DNA of 35,908 bases from a gamma proteobacterium symbiont of Ctena orbiculata (GCA_003094535.1 NATV01000084.1:1-35908), one strand, 5' to 3'; shown: positions 8,617-16,434, counted from the first letter of the stretch. The notes: a model not told the origin generated them from the letters alone. Translations and numbers: made by a program.

Positions 8617-8632
8617 TAGGTACGGTATTTGC
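8617..8632 (+). promoter_or_regulatory. Candidate sigma-54 promoter of moaA-fdhD
   Basis: Reads TAGGTACGGTATTTGC, keeping GG-N10-GC and matching TTGGCACGNNNNTTGC except at two positions. Transcription would begin near 8643-8644, which excludes the upstream TTG start of moaA and supports the GTG at 8668. Confidence 0.55.
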
Positions 8633-8667
8633 GTAAGGATCCTGAGACAACCCTTGAGAGAGCGAGC

Positions 8668-9687
8668 GTGAACAGAGAGAGCACCGAGCAACAGAACCCC
8701 ACATCCTTGATCGATCGTTTCAATCGACGCATCAACTACCTGCGCATCTCTGTAACCGATCGCTGCGACCTGCGCTGTGTCTACTGCATGGCGGAGGATA
8801 TGGAGTTCGTACCCCGCTCCCAGCTGTTGACCCTGGAGGAGCTGTTCCGGGTAGGCAAATCCTTTGTCGACTTGGGGGTGAGAAAAATACGCATCACCGG
8901 GGGCGAGCCCCTGACCAGACGCGGCGTGATGCAGCTTTTCGAGGCCCTCGGCGAGCTGCGGGGGTTGGATGACCTGACCCTGACCACCAACGGCACCCTC
9001 CTCGGACGCTATGCCCAGGCGCTGAAGGATGCGGGAGTGACCCGGGTCAACATCAGCCTCGACTCCCTGCGCGAGGATCGCTTTCGCAGGATTACCCGGA
9101 TCGGCGATATCCACCGCACCCTGGCCGGTATCGATGCCGCCCTCAAGGCCGGCTTCCAACGGGTCAAGCTCAACTCGGTGATCATGAAGAATCGCAATGA
9201 GGACGAAATCCATGACCTGGTCGCATTCGCCGAAGAGCGGGGTATGGACATCAGCTTCATCGAGGAGATGCCCCTCGGCGAGACCGAGGATCACGACCGC
9301 GGGGAGCTCTACTACGCCAGTCACCAGGTGCTTGCGGTTCTGCAGCAGCACTACGAGCTGCTGGCCACCACGGAAACCACCGGTGGACCGGCGCGCTACT
9401 ACCGTATCGATGACAGTGATACCCGAATCGGTTTCATCTCGCCCCACAGCCACAACTTCTGCGAACACTGCAACCGGGTGCGTCTTACCGCCGAGGGACG
9501 ACTGCTGCTCTGTCTTGGCCAGGAGCACTCGGTGGACCTGCGCCGGGTGGTACGGGCCAACCCCCTCAATGACGAGCCCCTGCACCGGGCGATCATCGAT
9601 GCCATGGAGATCAAGCCCAAGGGACATGAGTTCGACCTGACCGCGAAGCCGGTGTTGTTCCGCCATATGAACGTGACCGGCGGTTGA
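8668..9687 (+). CDS. moaA: GTP 3',8-cyclase MoaA
   Basis: Radical-SAM enzyme making the first intermediate of molybdopterin synthesis from GTP. It has 339 residues from the GTG at 8668. The radical-SAM cluster is C33/C37/C40 in TDRCDLRCVYCM. The second [4Fe-4S] site is C265/C268/C282 (CEHCNRVR and LLLC). The C-terminus is the conserved Gly-Gly (MNVTGG). The frame is open upstream to a TTG at 8629, but that codon overlaps the promoter; GAGAGAG lies before the GTG. fdhD follows nine bases after the stop. Being divergent from the fdh operon, it probably serves cofactor supply for formate dehydrogenase. Confidence 0.95.
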   Translation: MNRESTEQQNPTSLIDRFNRRINYLRISVTDRCDLRCVYCMAEDMEFVPRSQLLTLEELFRVGKSFVDLGVRKIRITGGEPLTRRGVMQLFEALGELRGLDDLTLTTNGTLLGRYAQALKDAGVTRVNISLDSLREDRFRRITRIGDIHRTLAGIDAALKAGFQRVKLNSVIMKNRNEDEIHDLVAFAEERGMDISFIEEMPLGETEDHDRGELYYASHQVLAVLQQHYELLATTETTGGPARYYRIDDSDTRIGFISPHSHNFCEHCNRVRLTAEGRLLLCLGQEHSVDLRRVVRANPLNDEPLHRAIIDAMEIKPKGHEFDLTAKPVLFRHMNVTGG

Positions 9688-9696
9688 GACGAGGAT

Positions 9697-10581
9697 ATGC
9701 AGGCAGCAGACGAAAAACAGCGTCCATTGATGTCCGATGCGGGGCTCAGCGCCGCGGTGGAGGCGGTTGCCATCGACGAGTATGGCGAGGTCAGGGATGG
9801 CCATGTGGCCGCGGAACGGGCGCTGACCCTCTATCTGGACAAAAAGGAACTGGTAACCCTGATGACCCTGGGCACCCGACCGGAGATGCTGGTGCTGGGG
9901 TGGCTGCGCAATCAACGACTGGTGGAGCGTATCGATCAGATCAAGGCGATTCAGGTCGACTGGGAGACTGACTCCGTCGCCGTCACCACCCACCGGGGCG
10001 TGGAGGGACTCGAGGAGAAGATGGCGCGCAAGACCGTCACCACCGGCTGCGGCCAGGGAACGGTGTTCGGTGATCTGATGGACGACCTGGAAAGAATCGA
10101 ACTGCCGCGGCGGGGGATACGTCAATCGGAGATCTACGCCCTGTTGCAGACACTGAACGAGCATAACCAGGTCTACCAGCGGGCGGGAGCCGTACACGGC
10201 TGTGCCCTCTGTAGCGAGGGCGAGATCCACTCCTTCATCGAGGATGTGGGCCGGCACAACGCCGTCGACGCCATCGCCGGCCAGATGTGGCTCGAGGGGA
10301 TGGACGGCGGCGACAAGATCTTCTACACCACCGGCAGGCTCACCTCGGAGATGGTGATCAAGGTCGCGCAGATGGGAGTCCCGATCCTGCTCTCCCGCTC
10401 GGGGATCACACAGATGGGGTTGGAGCTGGCGAAAAAGGTCGGCGTCACCCTCATCGCCCGCGCCAAGGGCAGACACTTCCTGGTCTACAACGGTGCGGAA
10501 CAGGTCAGTTTCGATGCGGTGCCGAAGCCGCATCCGCAGGGTTCGGGATCACGACATGTCAGTCGGATCAAAAGCCGATAA
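9697..10581 (+). CDS. fdhD: Formate dehydrogenase accessory sulfurtransferase FdhD
   Basis: Transfers sulfur from a cysteine desulfurase to the molybdenum cofactor before insertion into formate dehydrogenase. It has 294 residues, and the catalytic CxxC is C169-A-L-C172 in GAVHGCALCSEGEI. EDVGRHNAVD follows and TTGCGQG lies near 116-122; all are hallmarks of the family. It lies nine bases after moaA and 12 before the regulator gene, so it is likely cotranscribed. A later in-frame ATG (residue 12) could also serve as the start. Confidence 0.96.
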   Translation: MQAADEKQRPLMSDAGLSAAVEAVAIDEYGEVRDGHVAAERALTLYLDKKELVTLMTLGTRPEMLVLGWLRNQRLVERIDQIKAIQVDWETDSVAVTTHRGVEGLEEKMARKTVTTGCGQGTVFGDLMDDLERIELPRRGIRQSEIYALLQTLNEHNQVYQRAGAVHGCALCSEGEIHSFIEDVGRHNAVDAIAGQMWLEGMDGGDKIFYTTGRLTSEMVIKVAQMGVPILLSRSGITQMGLELAKKVGVTLIARAKGRHFLVYNGAEQVSFDAVPKPHPQGSGSRHVSRIKSR

Positions 10582-10593
10582 GGGAGGCTAGTG

Positions 10594-11508
10594 ATGGTTG
10601 CGGTGATGTCCCAGGATCAACATGTCTTCATGAACGTCAAGCAGGTGGCGGAGTATCTCCATCTCAACGAGAAAAAAATCTACGCCCTGGTCAACGAGGA
10701 GCGGATTCCGGCGACCAAGATCACCGGCAAGTGGCTCTTCCCGAGAGAGCTGGTCGATCGCTGGATGCTCGACTCCGCCCATGGCGGGCTGATGACCAAC
10801 CGGCTGGTGATCGCCGGCAGCGACGATCCCCTGCTCTACCGTCTGATCATGACCTTCGCCGACGAGACCGGCTCACATGCCCTGATCAGCTACTCCCCGA
10901 CGGGAACCCGGCTGGGCCTGGAACTGCTGCAGGCCAACCGCATCGATGCCTGCGGCATCCACTGGGGCCCCAACGAGGAGAGCCATACCCGCCACCCCGC
11001 GCTGCTGCGCCAATACCCCCAGTATCGCCAATGGGTGTTGATACGCCTGTTCCGCCGCGAGCAGGGATTGATGGTAAGCCGCAAGATGGAGCAGCGCATG
11101 CTGCAGCCGGAGCATCTCTTCGATCACGAGTTCCGCTGGACCATGCGCCAGAGCGGTGCCGGTGCGCAGCGTTTCCTGCTCGAGGTGTTGAGCAACTACG
11201 GCACCAGTGCGGAAAAACTGAACACAGTCGGCACCGCCCTGTCGGAGCGCGAGGCCGCCGCCAGCATCGCCATGGATCATGCGGACGTGGCCCCGGGTGC
11301 CCGCGCCGCCGCCAACGAATATGGCCTTGCCTTCATCCCCTTCGGCTGGGAATCCTTCGATCTGACGCTGCCCCGCAGCATCTGGTTCCGGCGCCTGTTT
11401 CAGGACCTCATCGGACGCCTGCGCTCATCCGAATGCAACGCCATGGCGAAACAGCTGACCGGCTATGACCTGCGTGAGGCGGGAGAACTTGTCTGGGGAG
11501 ACGAGTGA
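10594..11508 (+). CDS. HTH regulator with substrate-binding (PBP-like) domain
   Basis: One-component regulator of 304 residues. The N-terminal region (about 12-60: VFMNVKQVAEYLHLNEKKIY) is an excisionase/MerR-like helix-turn-helix. The rest resembles the periplasmic-binding-protein-like domain (PF12727 type) found in regulators near molybdoenzyme genes. It probably senses an oxyanion such as molybdate or tungstate, or a related ligand, though the ligand is not readable here. The ATG at 10594 is preferred over the GTG at 10591, with GGGAGG six bases upstream. It closes the moaA-fdhD transcript, so it may feed cofactor or metal status back onto this locus. Confidence 0.85.
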   Translation: MVAVMSQDQHVFMNVKQVAEYLHLNEKKIYALVNEERIPATKITGKWLFPRELVDRWMLDSAHGGLMTNRLVIAGSDDPLLYRLIMTFADETGSHALISYSPTGTRLGLELLQANRIDACGIHWGPNEESHTRHPALLRQYPQYRQWVLIRLFRREQGLMVSRKMEQRMLQPEHLFDHEFRWTMRQSGAGAQRFLLEVLSNYGTSAEKLNTVGTALSEREAAASIAMDHADVAPGARAAANEYGLAFIPFGWESFDLTLPRSIWFRRLFQDLIGRLRSSECNAMAKQLTGYDLREAGELVWGDE

Positions 11509-11568
11509 TCTATCTCTATCAATTCCATTACCCATCCACTCAAAACTTAAAATATAAACTTAAAAATA

Positions 11569-11666
11569 AAAACTCAAAACTCAAAACTCAAAACTCAAAA
11601 CTCAAAACTCAAAACTCAAAACTCAAAACTCAAAACTCAAAACTCAAAACTCAAAACTCAAAACTC
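11569..11666. repeat. 14 perfect tandem copies of AAAACTC
   Basis: A heptanucleotide minisatellite: the triplet CTC recurs every seven bases from 11573 to 11666 without one mismatch. A degenerate A-rich lead-in with ACTTAAA/ACTCAAA variants lies at 11540-11568. Any frame through it encodes a KTQNSKL-type repeat, but the short frame at 11505-11696 shows no sign of being a gene. The array lies between the regulator stop and the next gene, about 50 bases before its ATG. Confidence 0.97.
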
Positions 11667-11717
11667 CAGAGCTTAGCTCATGCATCGGTTGAGTAAAGCA
11701 GGTAAACTGATGAACCA

Positions 11718-12149
11718 ATGAAAACCGGTTATCTAACACTTGAGACGCATCCGGAACATCAGGGTATGGTACGCGTCCTGGTAAAGGATGAGTTACCCAA
11801 CACCCAAGACGGAAGCTACGGCTCTCATGTCCGCTATATCGCCCGCTTCAATGATATCGAGGCGGGCCAGATGCATCTGCACAACATGATGCACAACCAT
11901 ATGGTCGACCTGGACAACCATATCTACCGCATCGACCTGAACCGGGCGATCGCCGCCATCGAAGCCGATGACCTGAATCACGCTCGGGTTTGGATCGATC
12001 CATCATTGAGCGAAGGTGACAGGAGCCTAATCGATCAGCAAGCAAGTAAGTTCAAACTACGCCACAAAAGATGGAATACATTTTGGTTGTTTGTTGGTGG
12101 CTTTTTTATTGTGTTGTTTTTTATCATGAGCACCATTGGTCATATATAA
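11718..12149 (+). CDS. Hypothetical protein with C-terminal membrane anchor
   Basis: 143 residues, family not recognised. The soluble part (1-112) is rich in His, Asp and Asn, with the striking stretch MHLHNMMHNHMVDLDNHIY (about 52-70) that could bind metal. One transmembrane helix follows near the C-terminus (about 118-138, FWLFVGGFFIVLFFIM) after a basic patch (KLRHKRW). This predicts a cytoplasmic domain tethered to the inner membrane. No strong ribosome site is visible before the ATG. Codon usage and length support a real gene, but it has no clear link to its neighbours. Confidence 0.7.
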   Translation: MKTGYLTLETHPEHQGMVRVLVKDELPNTQDGSYGSHVRYIARFNDIEAGQMHLHNMMHNHMVDLDNHIYRIDLNRAIAAIEADDLNHARVWIDPSLSEGDRSLIDQQASKFKLRHKRWNTFWLFVGGFFIVLFFIMSTIGHI

Positions 12150-12427
12150 CCTCTACTCGATAAATAAGCTGATGCGAATATCCTAACGAAATCTGCTGCA
12201 AAACCCGGGCTGTAGCACACACACAATTATCTTAATAGCTGTATATGAAACCAGCACTTATGGTTCATATTGGTTCATTGAACAGCAATGCGACTAAAGC
12301 GGTTGCTCTATCGCTGAGACGTACGCGTAATCAACGCATCTTTTTTTCATCAATAAATTGTCATTGTTCTGTGTCATTTTCCCCAGTTCCTATATACCGA
12401 ACCACTATTGATCTGGAGGCAGGCTCA

Positions 12428-14350
12428 ATGGCACACGACGATGAAATATCAAACAAATCCAGTAACCGCCCTTTCGAAGACGTACTTAAAGTCAATATGA
12501 CTCGCCGCGGCGCCATTAAAGGCGGTCTGGCATCTGCGGCAGCGTTCTTCGCTGCATCCAACCCGGCGCTGGCTGCTGGAGTTAAATTAAGCAAAATGGA
12601 TCAGCTGGTCGGTTTTGAACCGGTACCGGTTGCACAAGGAAACGGCCCAGTGCCGGTTATTTCGGCAGATTACGAATATGATGTTCTGATTCCGTGGGGC
12701 AGCCCACTCGAGCCGGGCGGTCCCTCCTACGATGGAAATCCGTCGACCCGTCCGACAGCCGCCGAGCAGCGTGAGATGATCGGCATCGGTCACGACGGCA
12801 TGTGGTACTTCCCGATCAAGGACGAGAAGGCAACTCGCTGCGGTTGGAATGACGACTGGGACGAGTGGAAGGATGACCGTGACTGGCACGACAACAATGG
12901 CAGGCATGGCAAAGGCAACCGTCACGGCATGCTCTGCATTAATCATGAATTCGGTAGAAACCCGCATGTACTCGGCAAGGAACAGCCGGAGAATCTGGGT
13001 GACGTGCAGTTGTCGCAGCATGCACACGGTGTAGCCGTCGTGGAACTGCAGAAGAAAAAAGGCAAGTGGACGACTGTTGCAAGCAAGCGCTCGCGGCGAA
13101 TCCACGTTAATTCGCCGGTGAACTTCAGTGGTGCGGCGGCTGACAGCGATCTGCTCAAAACACCGGCAGGTAACGCGCCGCTGGGTACCGTGAACAACTG
13201 CGCGAACGGCTATACGCCGTGGGGCACCTACCTGACTTGCGAAGAAAACTTCAACGGTTATTTTGGTGCGACCAATTCAACCAACACTTGGTCTGCGACT
13301 CCGGCTCAGGAACGCTACGGATTCTCAGAAGAAGGCTTCAATTATGGCTGGGAAAGGTTCGATGCGCGTTTCGATCTTTCCAACCCGGATTTCGTCAACG
13401 AAGAGAACCGCTTTGGCTGGGTCGTGGAGATTGACCCGATGGACCCCACGCAGACTCCGGTCAAGCGTACCTCGCTGGGCCGTATCAAACACGAGGGTGC
13501 GACCGTCACGGTCGGCAAGGACGGACGTGTTGTCTGCTACATGGGTGACGACCAGCGTTTCGATTACATCTACAAATTCGTGTCGGAAGACAATTGGCGC
13601 AAGATGTTAAAGAAGGGCAAGAGCCCCCTGGATCACGGTAAGCTGTATGTTGCGCGTTTTAACGACGACGGCACAGGCGACTGGCTCGAGCTGACCATAG
13701 ACAATCCAGCACTTGCCGCCAACTTTGCGGACCAGGCGGAGGTGCTTGTCTATACGCGTATGGCGGCAGATCTGTTGGGCGCCACCCCAATGGATCGCCC
13801 GGAGTGGATATCGGTCGCGCCGAATCGTGACGTCTACTGCACACTGACCAACAACAGTAGGCGCTCTGAACCAAATGCCGCAAATCCGCTGGCGCCGAAC
13901 CCCGATGGCCACATCATTCGTTGGACCGACAGTGATAAGCACACCGGTAAAGAGTTCAAGTGGGACATCTTCGTCTTCGCGCAAGACACCCACGGCACGG
14001 AACAGAGTTTCTCTGACCCGGACGGTATCTGGATCGATCCCGACGGCCGCCTCTTTGTCGAGACAGATGGCGGTCAGAAGGACGGCCTCAACAACCAGTG
14101 CCTGGTAGTCGATACCCGCAGTGAGAACCCGGCTGCCGAGATGAAACGCCTGTTTACAGGTGTCACCGGCGATGAGATCACTGGTGTTACAGTAACGCCC
14201 GACCGCAAGACACTGTTCATCAATACACAGCATCCGGGTAACGGCGATCCGTCGCTGACCAACTTCCCGGCACCGACGGATGGCGTCACGATACCTCGCG
14301 ATTGCACGTTTGTGATTACCCGTAAGAACGGTGGAATTGTGGGCTCTTGA
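12428..14350 (+). CDS. phoX: PhoX-family (DUF839) Tat-exported phosphatase
   Basis: Probable periplasmic Ca/Fe-dependent phosphatase acting on phosphate esters. It has 640 residues from the ATG at 12428, with GGAGG upstream. The Tat signal is TRRGAIKGGLASAAAFF (25-41) with cleavage after ALA. Family motifs include CINHEFGRNPH (170-180), CANGYTPWGTYLTCEENFNG (258-277, with the Cys and Glu residues expected at the metal site) and GRIKHEGATVTVGKDGRVV. An Asp/Trp/His-rich stretch (about 140-167, WNDDWDEWKDDRDWHDNNGR at its core) is an unusual insertion. A strong terminator follows. An upstream in-frame extension to 12245 is not supported. Confidence 0.9.
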   Translation: MAHDDEISNKSSNRPFEDVLKVNMTRRGAIKGGLASAAAFFAASNPALAAGVKLSKMDQLVGFEPVPVAQGNGPVPVISADYEYDVLIPWGSPLEPGGPSYDGNPSTRPTAAEQREMIGIGHDGMWYFPIKDEKATRCGWNDDWDEWKDDRDWHDNNGRHGKGNRHGMLCINHEFGRNPHVLGKEQPENLGDVQLSQHAHGVAVVELQKKKGKWTTVASKRSRRIHVNSPVNFSGAAADSDLLKTPAGNAPLGTVNNCANGYTPWGTYLTCEENFNGYFGATNSTNTWSATPAQERYGFSEEGFNYGWERFDARFDLSNPDFVNEENRFGWVVEIDPMDPTQTPVKRTSLGRIKHEGATVTVGKDGRVVCYMGDDQRFDYIYKFVSEDNWRKMLKKGKSPLDHGKLYVARFNDDGTGDWLELTIDNPALAANFADQAEVLVYTRMAADLLGATPMDRPEWISVAPNRDVYCTLTNNSRRSEPNAANPLAPNPDGHIIRWTDSDKHTGKEFKWDIFVFAQDTHGTEQSFSDPDGIWIDPDGRLFVETDGGQKDGLNNQCLVVDTRSENPAAEMKRLFTGVTGDEITGVTVTPDRKTLFINTQHPGNGDPSLTNFPAPTDGVTIPRDCTFVITRKNGGIVGS

Positions 14351-14360
14351 TCCGCACCTT

Positions 14361-14663
14361 TTAGCAGGCGGCAGTGAAGCTGCTTTTGCAGAAGCCCTGG
14401 CTCAAGCCAGGGCTTTTTGCTTTAGAACATTCCGTTAGCAGGTAGTGGAACTGCGGATACTTGAAATGAGCCATTAATATATAAGCCGGAATCTTGCCTT
14501 TTTCCCCTAGAATAAGTTCAATATTATCAAGATCAAAACGAAATGCGCTCACATCAAGAAGAAATGCAGATGAATATTGTTGTTGATCGCCAATGCCATC
14601 TTCAACAATGAACGGAGCATCCAGTCCATAGCAACAGATTCTTCCAATTTCATAGCCATAACA
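14361..14663 (-). pseudogene. Possible gene remnant behind brnA, no normal start
   Basis: An open minus-strand frame of about 100 codons begins after a TGA at 14664-14666, just eight bases past the brnA stop. It has no ATG; the first possible start is GTG at 14552. The translated text (RICCYGLDAPFIVEDGIGD, then SAFRFDLDNIELILGEKGKI) looks protein-like until about 14420. It then runs through the phoX terminator and stops at 14361. I do not recognise it. It may be the truncated end of a gene displaced by the toxin-antitoxin insertion, or chance. Confidence 0.3.
14392..14418 (+). terminator. Rho-independent terminator after the PhoX gene
   Basis: AAGCCCTGGC (14392-14401) pairs with GCCAGGGCTT (14406-14415) across a TCAA loop, and the stem runs into five T (14414-14418). 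It lies 42 bases after the stop at 14350. Confidence 0.88.
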
Positions 14664-14671
14664 TCAACAGA

Positions 14672-14923
14672 TTAACCAGCTTTTTTAAGTTCCTCCCGCA
14701 AAATTCTGCGTAAAGTTTTTGCATCTATAGCTGTATTACTTTTTCGAAGCGTTTCTCGAAGCGCCTCGTTAATCAGTGTTTGATATCCTTGACCCTGCTC
14801 GTCTCCCTTTTTTCTATACGCCTCGACAATATCATTATCTAAATAGATGGTAATACGCGTCTTACCGGTACTCTTTGCCACGGCTCCGCGTTTGCCATGA
14901 CTAAAATCATATTCCTTTCTCAT
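14672..14923 (-). CDS. brnA: BrnA-family antitoxin
   Basis: 83 residues. A basic, flexible N-terminus (MRKEYDFSHGKRGAV) is followed by a ribbon-helix-helix-like core: TRITIYLDNDIVEAYRKKGD, then QGYQTLINEALRETL. This is the BrnA pattern, expected to neutralise BrnT and repress the operon. Its ATG lies inside brnT (17-base overlap), so synthesis is probably translationally coupled. The region is clearly more AT-rich than the flanking genes, in keeping with horizontal gain. Confidence 0.9.
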   Translation of the reverse strand: MRKEYDFSHGKRGAVAKSTGKTRITIYLDNDIVEAYRKKGDEQGQGYQTLINEALRETLRKSNTAIDAKTLRRILREELKKAG

Positions 14924-15179
14924 AATATTTATGCTCCGCCTTTGTTGCCCTACGAGCCGAAATAATCCTTATTGAATCATCACGGTAGGTATAGATAACT
15001 ACAACCAGCCTACCTAGTGCATCCAGTCCAATCAGCACATAGCGCTCTTCAATTGTTGTATCGGGATCGCGCATCGATAATGCGTGCTGATCGTAGAATG
15101 CAGGCTCTACATCAGAGAAGCTAATTCCGTGCTTGATTAAATTTGACCTTGCTTTTGCAGGGTCCCATTCAAAGTCCAT
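14907..15179 (-). CDS. brnT: BrnT-family toxin (RelE-like ribonuclease)
   Basis: 90 residues with the family N-terminus FEWDPAKARSNLIKHGISF and a core ERYVLIGLDALGRLVVVIYT followed by RIISARRATKAEHKYYE. BrnT toxins adopt a RelE-like fold and block translation by RNA cleavage. The ATG at 15179 is the only start fitting the family. No ribosome site lies upstream, and the promoter geometry predicts transcription starting at the ATG itself (see 15186-15214). brnA follows with an overlap. Confidence 0.92.
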   Translation of the reverse strand: MDFEWDPAKARSNLIKHGISFSDVEPAFYDQHALSMRDPDTTIEERYVLIGLDALGRLVVVIYTYRDDSIRIISARRATKAEHKYYEKGI

Positions 15180-15185
15180 AAATAT

Positions 15186-15214
15186 AATATATGCATATAA
15201 TATGCATATGTCAA
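15186..15214 (-). promoter_or_regulatory. brnT-brnA promoter with two embedded palindromes
   Basis: On the minus strand TTGACA (15214-15209), a 17-base spacer and TATATT (15191-15186) form a near-consensus sigma-70 promoter. Six bases separate the -10 from the brnT ATG. Two copies of the perfect palindrome ATATGCATAT (15189-15198 and 15200-15209) start 11 bases apart, one helical turn, and fill the spacer and promoter edges. They are likely operators for BrnA autorepression. Confidence 0.75.
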
Positions 15215-15239
15215 GGCGCGATTCGCGCTTGGAGAGCGG

Positions 15240-15867
15240 TACAAGGCAAAGCTAGCCGGACAGGTTGGCCTCACCAGGTTCAAGTAAAAAAACAAGCTAT
15301 GTTTGACTGATGGTCGGTGACTGGCGGTTTCTTTATTTTTATTTATTTATAATAAGCACTATCGACAGGATACAAACTCCCGCTGTAAACAGGTGTAGGG
15401 TGCGGCTTGCCGCACCAACTACAGATTGTCTGTGTAACAATATCTCACAAACGTCAGTTTATTGCTGCTTGCAGCTGCATTGTCAGAACCAACTAAGTTG
15501 CATTTACTCTTCCCTAAACTTACCAGAACCACAAGTCAGGATACAAAAAGCACTAGAGGAGCGGGCAAGGGCACTGCATTCAAGGTGATATTCGTAGGAT
15601 AGGTGCCGGGAAGATTGCTCCAGTTATCAATAGCACACAGTTCAAGTCTTTAATTTCCTTTATGCCGGAACGGTCCATCATGCGATGAAACCGGATATAT
15701 TACAGTTCCATTACTCCGAACCAGCTCCTATTAAAAACCCTGGGCTTGGCCCATGGCATCCTCTCAGACCGTTATCCTGAGTTAACTTGATAGAGTCCGC
15801 TGTAACGGCAAACCTAACATAAAAAAATTCAACCACAAGAATTTTGGAAGCTCGTTGCCATACACAA
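15240..15867. other. Intergenic stretch, no convincing gene
   Basis: AT-rich, mixed-composition DNA between brnT and moaB. A 92-codon frame (15310-15588) has low-complexity, cysteine-rich text and no ribosome site, so I do not call it. The stretch holds one copy of the GTAGGGTGCGGC hairpin at 15399-15416. I see nothing else that I can support. Confidence 0.6.
15399..15416. repeat. Short hairpin repeat, copy 1
   Basis: GGTGCGGC (15399-15406), loop TT, GCCGCACC (15409-15416) form a perfect 8-base stem, preceded by GTGTAG. The segment TGTAGGGTGCGGC also occurs at 16436-16448, so this looks like a dispersed palindromic element. Confidence 0.7.
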
Positions 15868-16389
15868 TCAACTTTCAAGCAGCCTGGGCATCAGTTCAAC
15901 CAGATTGCAGGGTCGCGTCCTGTAGTCGAGCTGGGCCGAGATCAGTTTACTCCAGCCGTCCATGCAGGCGCCGGTGGAGCCCGGCAGGCAGAAGATGAAG
16001 GTGCGGTTGGCGACGCCCGCCAGGGTCCTCGACTGCAGGGTCGAGGTGCCGATGGTCTCGTAGGAGAGGACGCGGAACATCTCGCCGAAGCCGTCGATCA
16101 CCTTATCCAGCAGGGGCGACACCGCTTCCGGCGTGCCATCCCTGCCGGTCAGGCCGGTGCCTCCGGTGGTGATCGCAATCTGGATGTCGCCATCCGCGAT
16201 CCATTTGGAGACCACCTCCCGGATGCGGTAGATATCGTCGGGGACGATCACCTTTTCGGCCAGCCTGTGCCCCGTCTCCTCGAGTAACGTCTTCAACTTC
16301 AGTCCCGATTTGTCGTTCTCTTCCGTCCTGGTGTCGGATACGGTAAGTACTGCGATATTCAAGGGTATGAATTGTCTCTCTTCACTCAT
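15868..16389 (-). CDS. moaB: Molybdenum cofactor biosynthesis protein MoaB (MogA-like)
   Basis: Molybdopterin-binding protein of the MogA/MoaB family, which adenylylates molybdopterin before metal insertion by MoeA. It has 173 residues, starting IAVLTVSDTRTEENDKSG (about 12-29), with the nucleotide/pterin motif TTGGTGLTGRDGTPEAV (about 74-90) and FCLPGST (about 133-139). AGGAGA precedes the ATG. Together with moaA, mobA, mobB and moeA, the window holds much of the cofactor pathway, but moaC, moaD and moaE are not present. Confidence 0.93.
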   Translation of the reverse strand: MSEERQFIPLNIAVLTVSDTRTEENDKSGLKLKTLLEETGHRLAEKVIVPDDIYRIREVVSKWIADGDIQIAITTGGTGLTGRDGTPEAVSPLLDKVIDGFGEMFRVLSYETIGTSTLQSRTLAGVANRTFIFCLPGSTGACMDGWSKLISAQLDYRTRPCNLVELMPRLLES

Positions 16390-16434
16390 CTGGTTCTGTC
16401 TCCTTTGGCAGGTAATTTTTTTGGCTTTTTAATA

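Noticed and set aside
8629-8667. TTG start of moaA at 8629
   Set aside because: It overlaps the -12 element of the candidate promoter; the GTG at 8668 has a purine-rich ribosome site and gives the normal length.
8608-10533. A 641-codon minus-strand open frame opposite moaA and fdhD
   Set aside because: Shadow of two confidently identified plus-strand genes; no family motifs.
11569-11666. CRISPR array
   Set aside because: Contiguous 7-base tandem repeats with no spacers.
11505-11696. Short frame encoding a KTQNSKL repeat peptide
   Set aside because: Produced by the heptanucleotide array; no ribosome site and it overlaps the regulator stop.
12358-12375. Pho-box-like TTGTCAT-N4-CTGTGTC before the PhoX gene
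   Set aside because: Only the first half fits well; the second repeat has three mismatches, too weak to call.
15310-15588. 92-codon frame after the brnTA locus
   Set aside because: Cys-rich low-complexity text, includes the hairpin repeat, no ribosome site.
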